Of a DNA stretch of 64,000 nt, positions 20,421 through 30,691 are shown piece by piece. Numbering within the stretch: the first letter of the stretch is position 1; the number at the start of each line of letters is the position of its first letter. The notes under the pieces are model-generated. The model was not told the origin of the DNA. It was given only the letters and a program-made list of their open reading frames with translations, and did no database searches. Both the position numbers and the translations under genes were made by a program. This DNA comes from Leishmania martiniquensis (taxonomy: Eukaryota; Euglenozoa; Kinetoplastea; Trypanosomatida; Trypanosomatidae): contig NC_090163.1 of assembly GCF_017916325.1 (NCBI RefSeq), forward strand, positions 814,501 through 878,500. Reading direction: 5' to 3'.

Positions 20421-21301
20421 GGGAGAGGGTCAATGGGAATTGTGGTTGCTGTGATGAGTAAAGTAGCAGGCGTGATTTCACGTCGGAAACGGCCTGTGGA
20501 GCGCTGCTGGCAGGGATCGCGTGGGCGACTAACATGGAATAAGGTTAACACGCCCGAGTTTACGAGTGAAGCAGAGAAAAACGGCCCTTGAACTCTCTCA
20601 GACTCAGGCTTCCAGAAGCACGGGGTCGGGGGCTGGAGCGGTCTGGTTCGAGGGTAACTGTGTACAAGCGTTAGGGCTTCAATGATTATATTTCCGCATA
20701 CGCAAGATCCAGGCAAGTGTGCCATTATGCACGCACTTCAGTTAAATAACACGGCCCGGTTACGCACCCTTAGAACCCTACGAGGGAAGCCGGTCCGTGA
20801 CGTGTGGCGAAGTGTTAGATGCTGGGAACTGCGATTAAGGCTTTGTTAGGTGCTTGCTACTCTGACTTATCGGAACAAAAGCGATTACGTATTCTACGAA
20901 TGTGCAGAAGAAAATGCTCCAGAAATCATACGGTTGCCCTAAAAAATTTTTGCAGCACTGCTTTCCCAATATTTTGTCAAAGCCTGTGGTCTGTTCAAAA
21001 AAAAAAGTATACACATGGAAAGCGAGGATTGACTTCCTTCTCGAGAGAGGTGGACGCGGCAACGATTCTTTCTGCGCGGAAAGCAAAAAACAAAAACAGA
21101 ATCGCTATTTTCTGCCCAGATGAGCATGGCTGTTATTATTTTAATCCACTCGGCGGTCACTTTGCTTCATGATCCACTCTCTGCTACCTGTGCAAAAGTG
21201 ATGGGCACTGGCACTTCGGAGTTAGCCCCACAAATTTGTAGCAGCTTTTAGTACATTAATCTGGTGAAAAGTACATTCCAGTGAGTCTCAGCTTTAAAGA
21301 A

Positions 21302-23608
21302 ATGAGCATAGACGAAGAAGAAAGTAGGGCTCGGAATTCATTTCCACCACTTTGGAAAGAGGTTGCGGGCGTCTGCAACACCGCGTTTCAAAAATTCAAA
21401 AAGCGTCCGTCCCATAACCTATGCAAAGACTATAATAAGCTGATTAGCCAGATATGCGAAGCACATGGACTTGTCTACAACTTGACTGCGTACCAGTGCT
21501 CCAACTACCCTGCTCTTGTCCGAGGCAGCAACTCTACACCGGTTGTGGGCGAGACAGTGGAGAGCACACAGGTGCTTGTGGTGTACTACCTTCTCCGTGA
21601 GTTGCTGAAAAAGCAAATCAATAATGTCAAATCGACGATACAGAAGGACTCCATCTTATCGTACTTGGATGCATATGAAAAGTATACGGCCGGTGGAAAT
21701 GTTGTGAAGTCGATTTTCACATACCTTCACTGGACCTGGCAAAAGAGGGGCCTGCCAGCGGAGCACATTATTCAGCCAACGGAAATTGTTGTCGGACACT
21801 TGTGGATAGATGTCATTTTGACCTCTGAGCTCAAGGACGCGTTCAGAGCGAAAGTGAACGAAATCGTGTGCCGTGTCCGATCAGGTGGCCCAACAAGCAT
21901 AGGCGAAATGGAAAGCGTCAAGCGCTTTTCGCTTAATCTTGGGTGCTCTACTGACGTGCGACTGACCCTGTATTCTTCTGTAGTGGAAGAAACATACTTG
22001 AAAAGCCTTGGTTCTTACTATAGCGCGAACAGGTCAGTTTTCAAAGCCCTTGGCGTCGATGAGTACATCAATCAGTGCGTCAAGGCTGTGAAAAAAGAGG
22101 ACATTTTGGCACGGTGCTTCCTCATACGGTCTTCGTACGAGCAGGTGAGCGAATGCGTTTTGCGACTTCTCATTCACGATGAGAAAAACTACCTCATTCC
22201 TTTCTGCAAAAAGTGTATCGACCCATCTGATGGTAACGATCCGTTGTCAAGGAAGAAGTCATTGGCAGCTCTCTACGATCTACTCGGCGGTGGTGCAGAA
22301 GAGTCGTGGATGGAAGATTTGTTGACAGAAACAGTCTCAGAGTACGCAGACCGGGAGCTCAAGAGGACTGGTGATTCTTCTGAGGCATCGTCCATTTTAA
22401 GAATTCTGAAGAGGACTCAGCAAACTTTCGAGATGACCATTTCCAGTATTTTTGGTCACCAGCCGCGCCTCATTCGGGCTGTATACGATGGAATTCAGGC
22501 CAATTTAGCAGCACTCGAAAGACCAGCCGCTAATGAGGACAGTGCAGCAAAAATTGCAAAGCGTCTCGCTAAGTACGCAGCAGAAGAGATCAAAAACATG
22601 CCCATTGATGAGCTACGCCGGAAGAACAACTGGATCGCGGTCATTTACCGTCTCTGCTCCAGGCAGGATGTATTTCACCAATCTTACACTCGATTTTTGC
22701 AAGAGCGGCTCTTGACCAGTATTTTCGGCACTGGAAAGCAAAGCGAAATAGCTGTGCGTGAGGAAAGTATGCTGTCGAGTCTTCTGATCAAGGACAGGAA
22801 CTTTGCGTTTATTTTCAACTGCATGCGCATGCTTAATGACGCCTGCCGAAACGACTTGAAAGACGTGGTGCGAGTGCACGGGCTCCTAGTGAAGCCCTAT
22901 ATATTGACGGCGTTCGCGTGGGGTGAGTCGCGTCGCTCTGCGGAGGTGGGGCGTACTTCAATTCCTCTTGAATTACAGACAGTCATCCGCCACGATAGTG
23001 ACGCCTACGCAGCGCAACAGAATGGTCGACAACTCCTTTTTTCACCGGAACACTCAGGCGCTCGTGTTAAAATGAGTGCCCCTGATCAGTCCGCATCGTT
23101 TTTTCTCCTGGTTTCATTCTCCCAGATGCGCTACTTGCTGGTGATGAACAAAGCAAGTGAATGGTCCGCAAACGAGCTGTGCTCTTGTACCCGAACAAGT
23201 CTCGAGGAGTGCAAGCGAGCGTTGGCACCGTTTGTACAAACTCGCTTGTTGCGGGAAACTGCGCCGGATGTTTTTGACGTGAATCCTGACATTTTTGCTT
23301 TACAGAGTGGCGAGGAGAAAATGTACGACCTGCGCTATATAGAGTTGGGGTCCCAACAAAGCAACCCAGAGAAAAGCAGCTGCTTCCTGCGGGGAGAAAA
23401 ATCGCATGTCTTATCAATAGAAGGCGCTGTGATGCGGCTGCTGAAAGAGCTAGGCCCGCTCTCTCTGGATGTCATTATTGCTAAAGTTTCTGCTTCATTA
23501 GGTAAACTGGCGGTGCAGCGAAGAGACATTAAGAAAGTACTTGAAAAGCTTGTCGAGCGCGAATACGTGGAGCGAAGCGAGGACAGCTACTTCTCATTCA
23601 TCCCCTAA
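21302..23608 (+). CDS. Cullin-family protein, copy A
   Basis: 768 residues from the ATG at 21302 (an upstream GTG is seven codons earlier). Scaffold of a cullin-RING ubiquitin ligase: the N-terminal helical cullin repeats would bind the substrate adaptor, the C-terminal part RBX1. Recognisable pieces are an N-terminal SFPPLWKEVAGVCNTAF, the cullin-homology phrase SYTRFLQERLLTSIFG (compare YYxxHLAKRLL), and a C-terminal winged-helix domain with AVMRLLKELG, RRDIKKVLEKLVEREYVER. Lys715 in RLLK sits 53 residues from the end, where CUL1 carries its NEDD8 lysine. It is quite divergent from animal cullins. First gene of the rightward unit; a paralogue follows 0.95 kb downstream. Orthology to CUL1/3/4 is not assigned. 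Confidence 0.85.
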   Translation: MSIDEEESRARNSFPPLWKEVAGVCNTAFQKFKKRPSHNLCKDYNKLISQICEAHGLVYNLTAYQCSNYPALVRGSNSTPVVGETVESTQVLVVYYLLRELLKKQINNVKSTIQKDSILSYLDAYEKYTAGGNVVKSIFTYLHWTWQKRGLPAEHIIQPTEIVVGHLWIDVILTSELKDAFRAKVNEIVCRVRSGGPTSIGEMESVKRFSLNLGCSTDVRLTLYSSVVEETYLKSLGSYYSANRSVFKALGVDEYINQCVKAVKKEDILARCFLIRSSYEQVSECVLRLLIHDEKNYLIPFCKKCIDPSDGNDPLSRKKSLAALYDLLGGGAEESWMEDLLTETVSEYADRELKRTGDSSEASSILRILKRTQQTFEMTISSIFGHQPRLIRAVYDGIQANLAALERPAANEDSAAKIAKRLAKYAAEEIKNMPIDELRRKNNWIAVIYRLCSRQDVFHQSYTRFLQERLLTSIFGTGKQSEIAVREESMLSSLLIKDRNFAFIFNCMRMLNDACRNDLKDVVRVHGLLVKPYILTAFAWGESRRSAEVGRTSIPLELQTVIRHDSDAYAAQQNGRQLLFSPEHSGARVKMSAPDQSASFFLLVSFSQMRYLLVMNKASEWSANELCSCTRTSLEECKRALAPFVQTRLLRETAPDVFDVNPDIFALQSGEEKMYDLRYIELGSQQSNPEKSSCFLRGEKSHVLSIEGAVMRLLKELGPLSLDVIIAKVSASLGKLAVQRRDIKKVLEKLVEREYVERSEDSYFSFIP

Positions 23609-24562
23609 GCACCTCGTCAGCACCATGGCTTTCATTTCACTGTCTGTTTGTTTGCACTGGCTGCTTCTGCTTTTGCGCATCGCTGTTTTGTTTCCCTTTT
23701 GCTATGGCGGTGTGCAAAGCCACGAAAAAGAAAAAATGCGTATGGATCATATCTCGTGCCTTCTTCATCTTTGGCGGAGCTCCGCGCACCTAGCCCTCAA
23801 TGTCATCTCAAGATACCGTATCTTTTCGAAGAAAAAAAGTGTAATTTATGGAGCGCTTTGATGCGTTTATATTGCGAGATCGTGATCATGTGATGCACCT
23901 CAGAGTGTTGCATCTCAGCGGCCCCGCACCGGATCGCTGCGCAGGGAAGCCAAGCAGCCGCTATGCTGTCCAGTGCCGATCCACTTCTCGCGGCGACAAG
24001 GTCAAATGCCCACGGCGTGGGGAGGTCAGGGTGATGTATCGCCACGGATGGCGGCGGCGAGGTCCTGGGCGGCGTTGCCCCGGAGCGACCTGCGGCAGTA
24101 GGCGCGGCTGCACCATCCATGTGGTAGGCAACGTGCCGACGTGAGTCGAGCGTGTCTCGCCCGGCCCTCACTGCTCACTGACGGGGAGCCTGAGCCGCAC
24201 TCCGAGGGATGCGGCAGGTGACGCCCGGCGTCATGGGAGCGACTGTGGGGCGACCTGTGCAGTGAGCGGTGTGTAGAGTTCGAGACCAAGGTGGTTGCCC
24301 GATGACGGAGTTGGCCTTGCTGTGTGGCGTGCCCGCCGCCGCTTCGCACGTGCGCGATGCGCCTGTGGCAGGCAGGGGCAGAGTGGAGCTTCACTCGTGT
24401 AGTATGGCAGAATGTACGCGCTGAACCTGAAATTCTTGATTTTCCGTCCTCTTTCTCGTCATACTGCCGTGTTGCGTCACGAACCCCCCTACATTGACAT
24501 GAAAATGACGGTAAAGCTCCGTTGTGTATTACATAGCGTTTTCCTAACGGCTTGGCAAGGTA
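23609..24562. other. Intergenic between the cullin paralogues, with a SIDER-like repeat
   Basis: About 950 bases: 3' flank of cullin A, repeat copy 2 at 23914-24433, then ~130 bases before cullin B. A short frame at 23541-23861 overlaps the cullin A end and is not considered a gene. Confidence 0.6.
23914..24433 (-). repeat. SIDER-like dispersed repeat, copy 2 (inverted)
   Basis: Reverse complement of copy 1 positions about 9318-9837, aligned without gaps. Beyond 23914 (the end equivalent to 9838-9886 in copy 1) the sequence diverges, though a fragment resembling CTGAGGTG persists, so this copy lacks the last ~49 bases of the block shared by copies 1 and 3. It sits in the probable 3' UTR of cullin A, in the same orientation relative to transcription as copy 1. 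Confidence 0.75.
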
Positions 24563-26878
24563 ATGAGTTGCTGTCGGGAGCTTGACCGCTCTCTGAACGA
24601 TCTTTTGATCGACTCAGTTTCCGTGCCTTTTGACTTTCCAATTTTGTGGAAGGAGGTTGCGAGCAAGTGTGCTAGTATCTTACAGTGGGAATCGGCTTTT
24701 AGGAGCGATGACGCTGCACAATGCATGTGCAACACCGTGATGGATGCTTACCTTCTCGTTTACCACCTCATCTCACATCCGTGTAGTAATACGCCCCCAG
24801 TGAAGGTGAACGGAAAAGAAATATGGGAAGGTCAACAGATCATGGCTGTTTACTCTCTTCAAGGGACGATATTTGAAAAGCACCTGCTCAACAACGTGAT
24901 GCGTGCTTTCTCTCAGGCTAGCAGTGACTCCACCATTCAAACGTACGTCCGCTCTTGGCGCTCCTTTCTAGTCGCTGTCGTTAACATCAAAACTGTTTTC
25001 TCGTCGCTCGCTGACAAATGGTCTCTGCTAGGTTTGGAGGAGAATCCGTTGGATAGGACGGAGGACATTGCTTTGAGGAAGTGGTCAAGCGTGGTGCTGA
25101 CACCGAAAATGGTTTCGCAGCTCCGCAAAGAGCTTCGCGCACTTCTCGCCGACGAGCGTGCCGGCCGCGGTGCCCCGGACCTCTCCTTCGCTGTGGAAAT
25201 CAAAGACGAGCTGTCGATGCTCCCCGATTCGGACTACTATCGAAGCATCGTAGAGGTGGACTATATTCGCGACATGTGTGATTACTGTCGGTCAAAAGTC
25301 CGCGGGTTTGTTGAGTGTGACCTCTTTGCATATGCAAGGGTGTGTCTGGAGCTGATTGAGGAGGAGGTCAGGCGCGCAGAGAGGTTCCTCACTTCCAAGG
25401 ACCACGCTGTGGATCGACTGGTGGAAACGTTGGTAGATGAACGCATAGCTGCTTTCGAATGTGGCAAGCTATCTGACTGGCTCAGTTCGCTTGGTCAGCG
25501 CGAGACGGACGAGAAGGTGAAGACAGTGTTCCACCTTCTGTGGTGGAGTAAGGGCAAGGGCGCACCTCTCATAGAAGGAATGTTCAAAGAGAGCGTAGCA
25601 CAGCAAACATCAACAACACTGAGCGAAGCAGTATGCACTGCAGGGGAACGCACGGATGCTTACGCCGCCGTTATCGAGTGCTTCGCCTCCATCATTCGAA
25701 AGTACCGTGATGTTGTCATGTCCGTCTTCGACTACAACGGCTGCATGCTTGAGGCGATGGACGACGGGCTGCGGTGCGGCTTTACGAGTCTGCGCACCTT
25801 CAACTACAAAAAGCTTGCGGACCGTTTGGCAGCATTTTCGAATGCAGTTCTGGGTAGCGCAGGCTCCACGAATCTCCACCTCGAGGATGTGGTCAGCGTG
25901 TACTACTTCTTGCCGGACGCTGAAAACGCCGCGAAGGATGTCTTCCTCGTTTCCTACCAGAAGCACCTCGCCAAGCGACTGCTCTCGCACCACTATGACG
26001 AGTCGAAGGAGCAGCGCGCGATGGAGCAACTGGTGCAGATCAAACAGAGCCCTATCCTCTTCTGCTGCCGCAGTATGCTGAAAGCGACCAGCACAAAGAG
26101 TATTTACGTCGGCGCTTCTAACGTGAACGGGGTGAAAGTAAACCCCGCCTTGCTCTCGAGAGGAACCTGGCCAACTCTTCCGCACACTCTGGTGAGCTCG
26201 GGTGTGTCCGATTTCATACTGCGTCACATCGAAGGGGCTCAGCGTATCTGCAGCAGGCAGCGTCATGGGCAAAAGATCGAGTTTTCGGCGCCGTACTCTT
26301 CCGCCGTGATACGGATGGTCCGACCAGCAGGGTCGACTGCGGCCGCCGACTCAGTCCTGCTGAAGGTATCGTTCTTGCAAATGTGCATCATCGATTACTT
26401 CAATACGAAATCGCAGTGCACAGTGCAGGAGCTATGCGATTTCCTCCAAGTATCGGAGATGGAATGCGCCTTCGCGTTGAATCCGTTGGTAAGTGCAGCG
26501 GTTCTCAAGCTGACAGGAGCGATGGAGCCGAGCTCAATCATATCGCTTGGCGTATGTGATGGTTTGATTGGTGACGTAATCAACGTGATGCCGTTAGAGC
26601 TTCACAGTTTCACTCATCGCGCCGCTGTCAAATCTCACGAGCAACGCACACTTCAGAGCGCCGCGAAGGCAAATCCTCAAAGGATGGAGAGCCAAGTTGT
26701 GCACACTCTGAAACAGAGCGGTTCGAAAACGGCCGAGGAGCTGATGAGCTTTCTCACCTCTGCAATGCATCCTCTCACTGTGTCACGTGGCGAATTGAAG
26801 CGTGTGCTAGAAAAGCTCATTGAGCGAGGCCTTCTTGTCCGAGATGACTCGCAGCGCAAGTTTGTGTACTCGCCGTAG
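24563..26878 (+). CDS. Cullin-family protein, copy B
   Basis: 771 residues, ATG at 24563. Tandem paralogue of cullin A, sharing the N-terminal FPILWKEVASKC pattern and the overall plan. The cullin-homology core is better preserved here: VSVYYFLPDAENAAKDVFLVSY, YQKHLAKRLLSHHYDESKEQ, then SPILFCCRSML. The C-terminal winged helix contains VVHTLKQSG, RGELKRVLEKLIERGLL and ends KFVYSP; Lys717 in TLK is at the NEDD8-lysine position of CUL1 (K720). Predicted role: scaffold for an E3 ubiquitin ligase with RBX1. The two copies are strongly diverged from each other, so the duplication is old even though the repeat between them looks recent. Confidence 0.9.
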   Translation: MSCCRELDRSLNDLLIDSVSVPFDFPILWKEVASKCASILQWESAFRSDDAAQCMCNTVMDAYLLVYHLISHPCSNTPPVKVNGKEIWEGQQIMAVYSLQGTIFEKHLLNNVMRAFSQASSDSTIQTYVRSWRSFLVAVVNIKTVFSSLADKWSLLGLEENPLDRTEDIALRKWSSVVLTPKMVSQLRKELRALLADERAGRGAPDLSFAVEIKDELSMLPDSDYYRSIVEVDYIRDMCDYCRSKVRGFVECDLFAYARVCLELIEEEVRRAERFLTSKDHAVDRLVETLVDERIAAFECGKLSDWLSSLGQRETDEKVKTVFHLLWWSKGKGAPLIEGMFKESVAQQTSTTLSEAVCTAGERTDAYAAVIECFASIIRKYRDVVMSVFDYNGCMLEAMDDGLRCGFTSLRTFNYKKLADRLAAFSNAVLGSAGSTNLHLEDVVSVYYFLPDAENAAKDVFLVSYQKHLAKRLLSHHYDESKEQRAMEQLVQIKQSPILFCCRSMLKATSTKSIYVGASNVNGVKVNPALLSRGTWPTLPHTLVSSGVSDFILRHIEGAQRICSRQRHGQKIEFSAPYSSAVIRMVRPAGSTAAADSVLLKVSFLQMCIIDYFNTKSQCTVQELCDFLQVSEMECAFALNPLVSAAVLKLTGAMEPSSIISLGVCDGLIGDVINVMPLELHSFTHRAAVKSHEQRTLQSAAKANPQRMESQVVHTLKQSGSKTAEELMSFLTSAMHPLTVSRGELKRVLEKLIERGLLVRDDSQRKFVYSP

Positions 26879-29800
26879 GAGCAGTGACCTTGGATCATTG
26901 ACGGTTGCTGGGCCTATCTGTCTGAGTGCCACACACGTACCATGGACGGCAGCCAAGCCGCTCGTGCAAAGTGCATGCTGGCGTGGCGCACGACTTTTCA
27001 CTTTAGCGTGAGGATTGGTGAGGGTTTGGCGAACTCCTGCGCCCTGTCGAGTCGGTCCATTTTTTTCTTTTCCTCACGTCGCCTGTTGCCTCCACAGCGG
27101 GAGTGGGTGACTGTGGCGATGCGTTCCGCCCACAGCTAGTTGAGCCTCTGCCCGAGATTAATATTATCCTCCTCATTGCTGCGCAGCGCTACTGCCATTG
27201 GCGGATACTTATTGAAGTCGTCAGCTAGTCACCGTGAATAGCCCTCTGGAAGTGATTACCAGGGAGATGGTGGTGCCGGCAAGCAGCGACAGGAGGAGGA
27301 GAAGGAGCACAGTAGCTGGCTGGCGCCGAGGCGTTGTGCGCTTTCGCGCTAGCCGAGGCAATCGTGGAGGTGAGGTGGCTCCACGACGCTTTCCTCTGCC
27401 AATGCGACAGAAGGAAAAGCGCTCTGCGCGTGCTAGCCGGTCTGGCGCTGTCCTTCCGAGGCGAGCTTCCTTCACCGCGCACACTTCAGCGACGGTGACT
27501 CCCCTCTTTCCGACTTGCGTGCAGCGTTTTCCGCGTCCTCGCTAGGCCTTCTTCAAGTCGCTCTCAGCTCAGCTCTGCCCTCTTTCTGCGCGAGGAATGA
27601 CAGCAGAAAGAATTCCCTCATTCTGCGCACTTCCTCGGAAAGTGATACACAACATCGACACGAATGCCGCGCAGGACTTCCTCGGCGAGAACCAAGTGCA
27701 TATCGCAGATGTGCGCCAGACATCCGAGTTTTAGTGCGAGCACAGTGGGAGAGCGCGTTTCTTTCTCCCCCCTTGGGGTTTCCCATAGAGCAGGTTGTGA
27801 AGACGGCAAGTAAGAGCGCCACTCTCTGCGCTTACTGTGTCTCTGGGAGTCTCTCCTCGTGCAGAGGCAGGAAGGCTGTCGAGTTTCTGCGGAAGGCGGG
27901 CGGCGCACAGGCCGGTGTGACCGTGTAGAGCGTCGTCAGCGGCATGCCCGCACGGCGAATGACGGGCTACCTTACCACTGAGGGCAATGAAGCCCCTTAC
28001 CCATTATTCGGCAAGATCATTTGATTGCCAGCTCGCTATTCATAACGGGGTCTGCGCCCTTACATGTCCACCGTGCCAACTTCATTGCAGCTCCACTGGC
28101 TGTTTGATGCGGTCTAGGTCTCTTTGGTGCCCCAGCTATTGCGGGGTGGCGTTCTTACTTCCGAAGCCCCCGCACAACTGCTGAGGGACACACGGAAGAA
28201 AAGCACCACCAATCCATCGCAGATCGCGCTCTTCACCCTCAAGAGAAAGCACGAGCCGCCCAATAGTTGCGTCGGGCTCGAGAGAGGAGATCGAGGGCTG
28301 TGTATGCCTCATGCCTTCGTTTTTTTTTTCGCCAACCTCTTGCCCGCTCCGCCTATTGCTACGGAATGAAAGTCGAAATGAGAGGATTCAGAAGGGCACC
28401 GAACAGCCCTCGTTTCCCTTGGGGTCATACGCACTGTCGCTTCTACACATGCCATCGCATACTTGCTTAGGGGCTGGTCAGTACTCAGGGGTGTGCCGCC
28501 TCCTTAACCCCCTTGATCGTAGACCTGTGCACGATGCCGTGACCGTCGTTAGCGTTTGCTTGCTAGAATGCCTCGCCTCTTCTGCGTTTCCCTCCTTCTG
28601 GTGCCCATCTTCCACTTTCTGCATGCAAGCGTTTCCTGCAACCTCCATGCGAGCTCGGCCTCTTTGAAGACGCTTTCTTGCATCCACACGCCGTTGTCTT
28701 GTCTTTCCGTAGGCCGGCTAAGTGAGGAGCATCACGCAGCTCCAGAATACCGCGCGCCTCTAGCGAAGGAACGGAGAGGGTTATCACAAGCCTTTGCCCT
28801 CCTTAACGAGTCACTGCGTTGTAATTGCTCTTCGATTGTTTTTCTGACCGCTCATGATACCGACCACGTCACCAAGGCACCAGTATGTAGTGCCCGCGCT
28901 CTGGAGAAGCCAATAGCCTGCAGCCTACCCTCGTGTGCGACGGCGGACTCTTTCGCGTCGGGCAGAGCGGCCTGACCTGGTGCTCTGCCAAAGAGACGGT
29001 GTGATCGTGGCCACTCGTGGATCAACTCACCAGGAGTCATACTGCTGCTTCAACAACTGTACCTATTCACCCGCACTTGTTTTGCTGTTGCTGCGTTGTG
29101 ATGATACCGAGCGTAGTTTTGGGCCCAGACCACACCGCATGTAGAGACGATGAAATGGGCCGCATTACGCCGAACAGCGTTGGTTGACCCTTATACTGGG
29201 CATAGTCGTGGCACTGCAGAGGCAGATGGCCTTTGCTTGTGCGCGTGTATTATCACTGAGTTCGTAGTAGAATGCCCCGTGTCCGAAGAAGAAATGACCG
29301 TTCTGCCATACTACACGAGTGAAGCTCCACTCTGCCCCTGCCTGCCACAGGCGCATCGCGCACGTGCGAAGCGGCGGCGGGCACGCCACACAGCAAGGCC
29401 AACTCCGTCATCGGGCAACCACCTTGGTCTCGAACTCTACACACCGCTCACTGCACAGGTCGCCCCACAGTCGCTCCCATGACGCCGGGCGTCACCTGCC
29501 GCATCCCTCGGAGTGCGGCTCAGGCTCCCCGTCAGTGAGCAGTGAGGGCCGGGCGAGACACGCTCGACTCACGTCGGCACGTTGCCTACCACATGGATGG
29601 TGCAGCCGCGCCTACTGCCGCAGGTCGCTCCGGGGCAACGCCGCCCAGGACCTCGCCGCCGCCATCCGTGGCGATACATCACCCTGACCTCCCCACGCCG
29701 TGGGCATTTGACCTTGTCGCCGCGAGAAGTGGATCGGCACTGGACAGCATAGCGGCTGCTTGGCTTCCCTGCGCAGCGATCCGGTGCGGGGCCGCTGAGC

Positions 29801-30691
29801 TGCCAGGCCCTGAGGTGTCCCCCCTCCCCATCGTCAGGGAGACAGAGTAGAGGCTGGAGACAATGAGGGAGAAAGCGGGCAAGCTGATGTGAAGGGGCCT
29901 AGCAATCTTCAGGTAAGCACGGACGAAAACAAGAGGGCGTAATTAGCTTATCCAAGAGGAAGGACACATTGAAGTTGTTGCTATGGTCTCGGTCTCTTAT
30001 GTTAGGCTGGGTGCTGCCTTTAGCTCATCGGTGCAGCGTCAATTGTTAGAGCGAATCACGACGACCATGTAGCAGGCAAGGAATGTCACCAAGCAGAGGG
30101 AAACAAAGAAAACGGGCGCCCGTAGGAACAAAGGTGCGCACTCGCAGTTCCCTTTAAAGGAGTGAAGTAGAAGGCTGTTAGGGCGTGGAGGACGATCACT
30201 GTGGTCGCTCGTCCTCGGTGGTTAACTGCCCTCTATGTATTTTTCGAGAGCACTCTTCATTGGCGATAACTCGATGAACAGGGTGGCAACTATTTTTTTC
30301 ATGGCAAGGCGGAGACGAACTTTCAGTGGCCCGACTTACTCCGCGCTGAGAAAACGCAGCTGTGGAGGCTGTCGACGTCTGCGGTTACCTCAAGGATTTC
30401 TGACTCTCTCTTTTATACATGTTTCTGCTGGCTTCATTCTCTTCTGCTTCCAACTCATGTACGCACGCCAGCGCGCCCCCATCCCACTAGCGGTCGTAGC
30501 AGCCCTCCCTCCTTGAGCAGACGTTCAGTCCCCTTTACCAACGACCCACGCCACAGTCCGCCTGCTGAAGCAGCTGAGGAGCTTACACGCTCCATACTCC
30601 TCCCAAAACTAAACCACAGTACTTGTTGAGAGCCCGGGCAAGCAATAGCAAACAGAAGTGTCTTGACTTTGACCTGCGCTTCGAAGGAAAC
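26879..30691. other. 3.8-kb gene-poor stretch with a SIDER-like repeat
   Basis: Between cullin B and the dynein light chain no open frame resembles a protein I know or keeps a convincing codon pattern. It holds repeat copy 3 (29301-29848). A pyrimidine tract at about 30421-30452 followed by AG near 30471 is the likely splice acceptor of the light-chain gene. The rest may hold UTR, decayed genes or non-coding RNA that I cannot identify. Confidence 0.5.
29301..29848 (+). repeat. SIDER-like dispersed repeat, copy 3
   Basis: Gap-free match to copy 1 (9339-9886) in the same orientation on the chromosome, and so opposite to copies 1 and 2 relative to the local direction of transcription. Flanks differ from those of copy 1 on both sides (before TTCTGCC and after GACAGAGT), which defines the 548-bp element. 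No clear target-site duplication. Confidence 0.75.

Larger units (their letters stand above)
16157..21301. promoter_or_regulatory. Divergent strand-switch region (probable Pol II start region)
   Basis: All genes to the left run leftward and all to the right run rightward, and nothing convincing is encoded in these 5.1 kb. In Leishmania and Trypanosoma such divergent switches are where polycistronic Pol II transcription begins, with acetylated H3 and H2A.Z. The base composition flips inside: C exceeds G on the left and G exceeds C on the right (C 26, G 12 in 17281-17340; G 22, C 11 in 19681-19740), separated by an AT-richer patch near 18.24-18.6 kb. Long G or C and T or A runs are frequent. 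A more AT-rich 0.5 kb (20.8-21.3 kb) precedes the first cullin. Confidence 0.8.

Noticed and set aside
20641..20665. GGTTCGAGG as a tRNA B box
   Set aside because: No matching A box, acceptor stem or cloverleaf around it, and the B-box end does not fit GGTTCGANNCC.
20819..21172. 117-residue plus-strand ATG frame just before cullin A
   Set aside because: No recognisable motif, rich in Cys/Lys/Asn as expected from local AT-rich DNA; overlapping frames of similar length exist on the other strand. Kept only as a possibility.
28556..28975. 139-residue frame with a hydrophobic start, resembling a secreted protein
   Set aside because: First codon is not ATG in this frame, the body is compositionally ordinary intergenic sequence, and no family is recognised.
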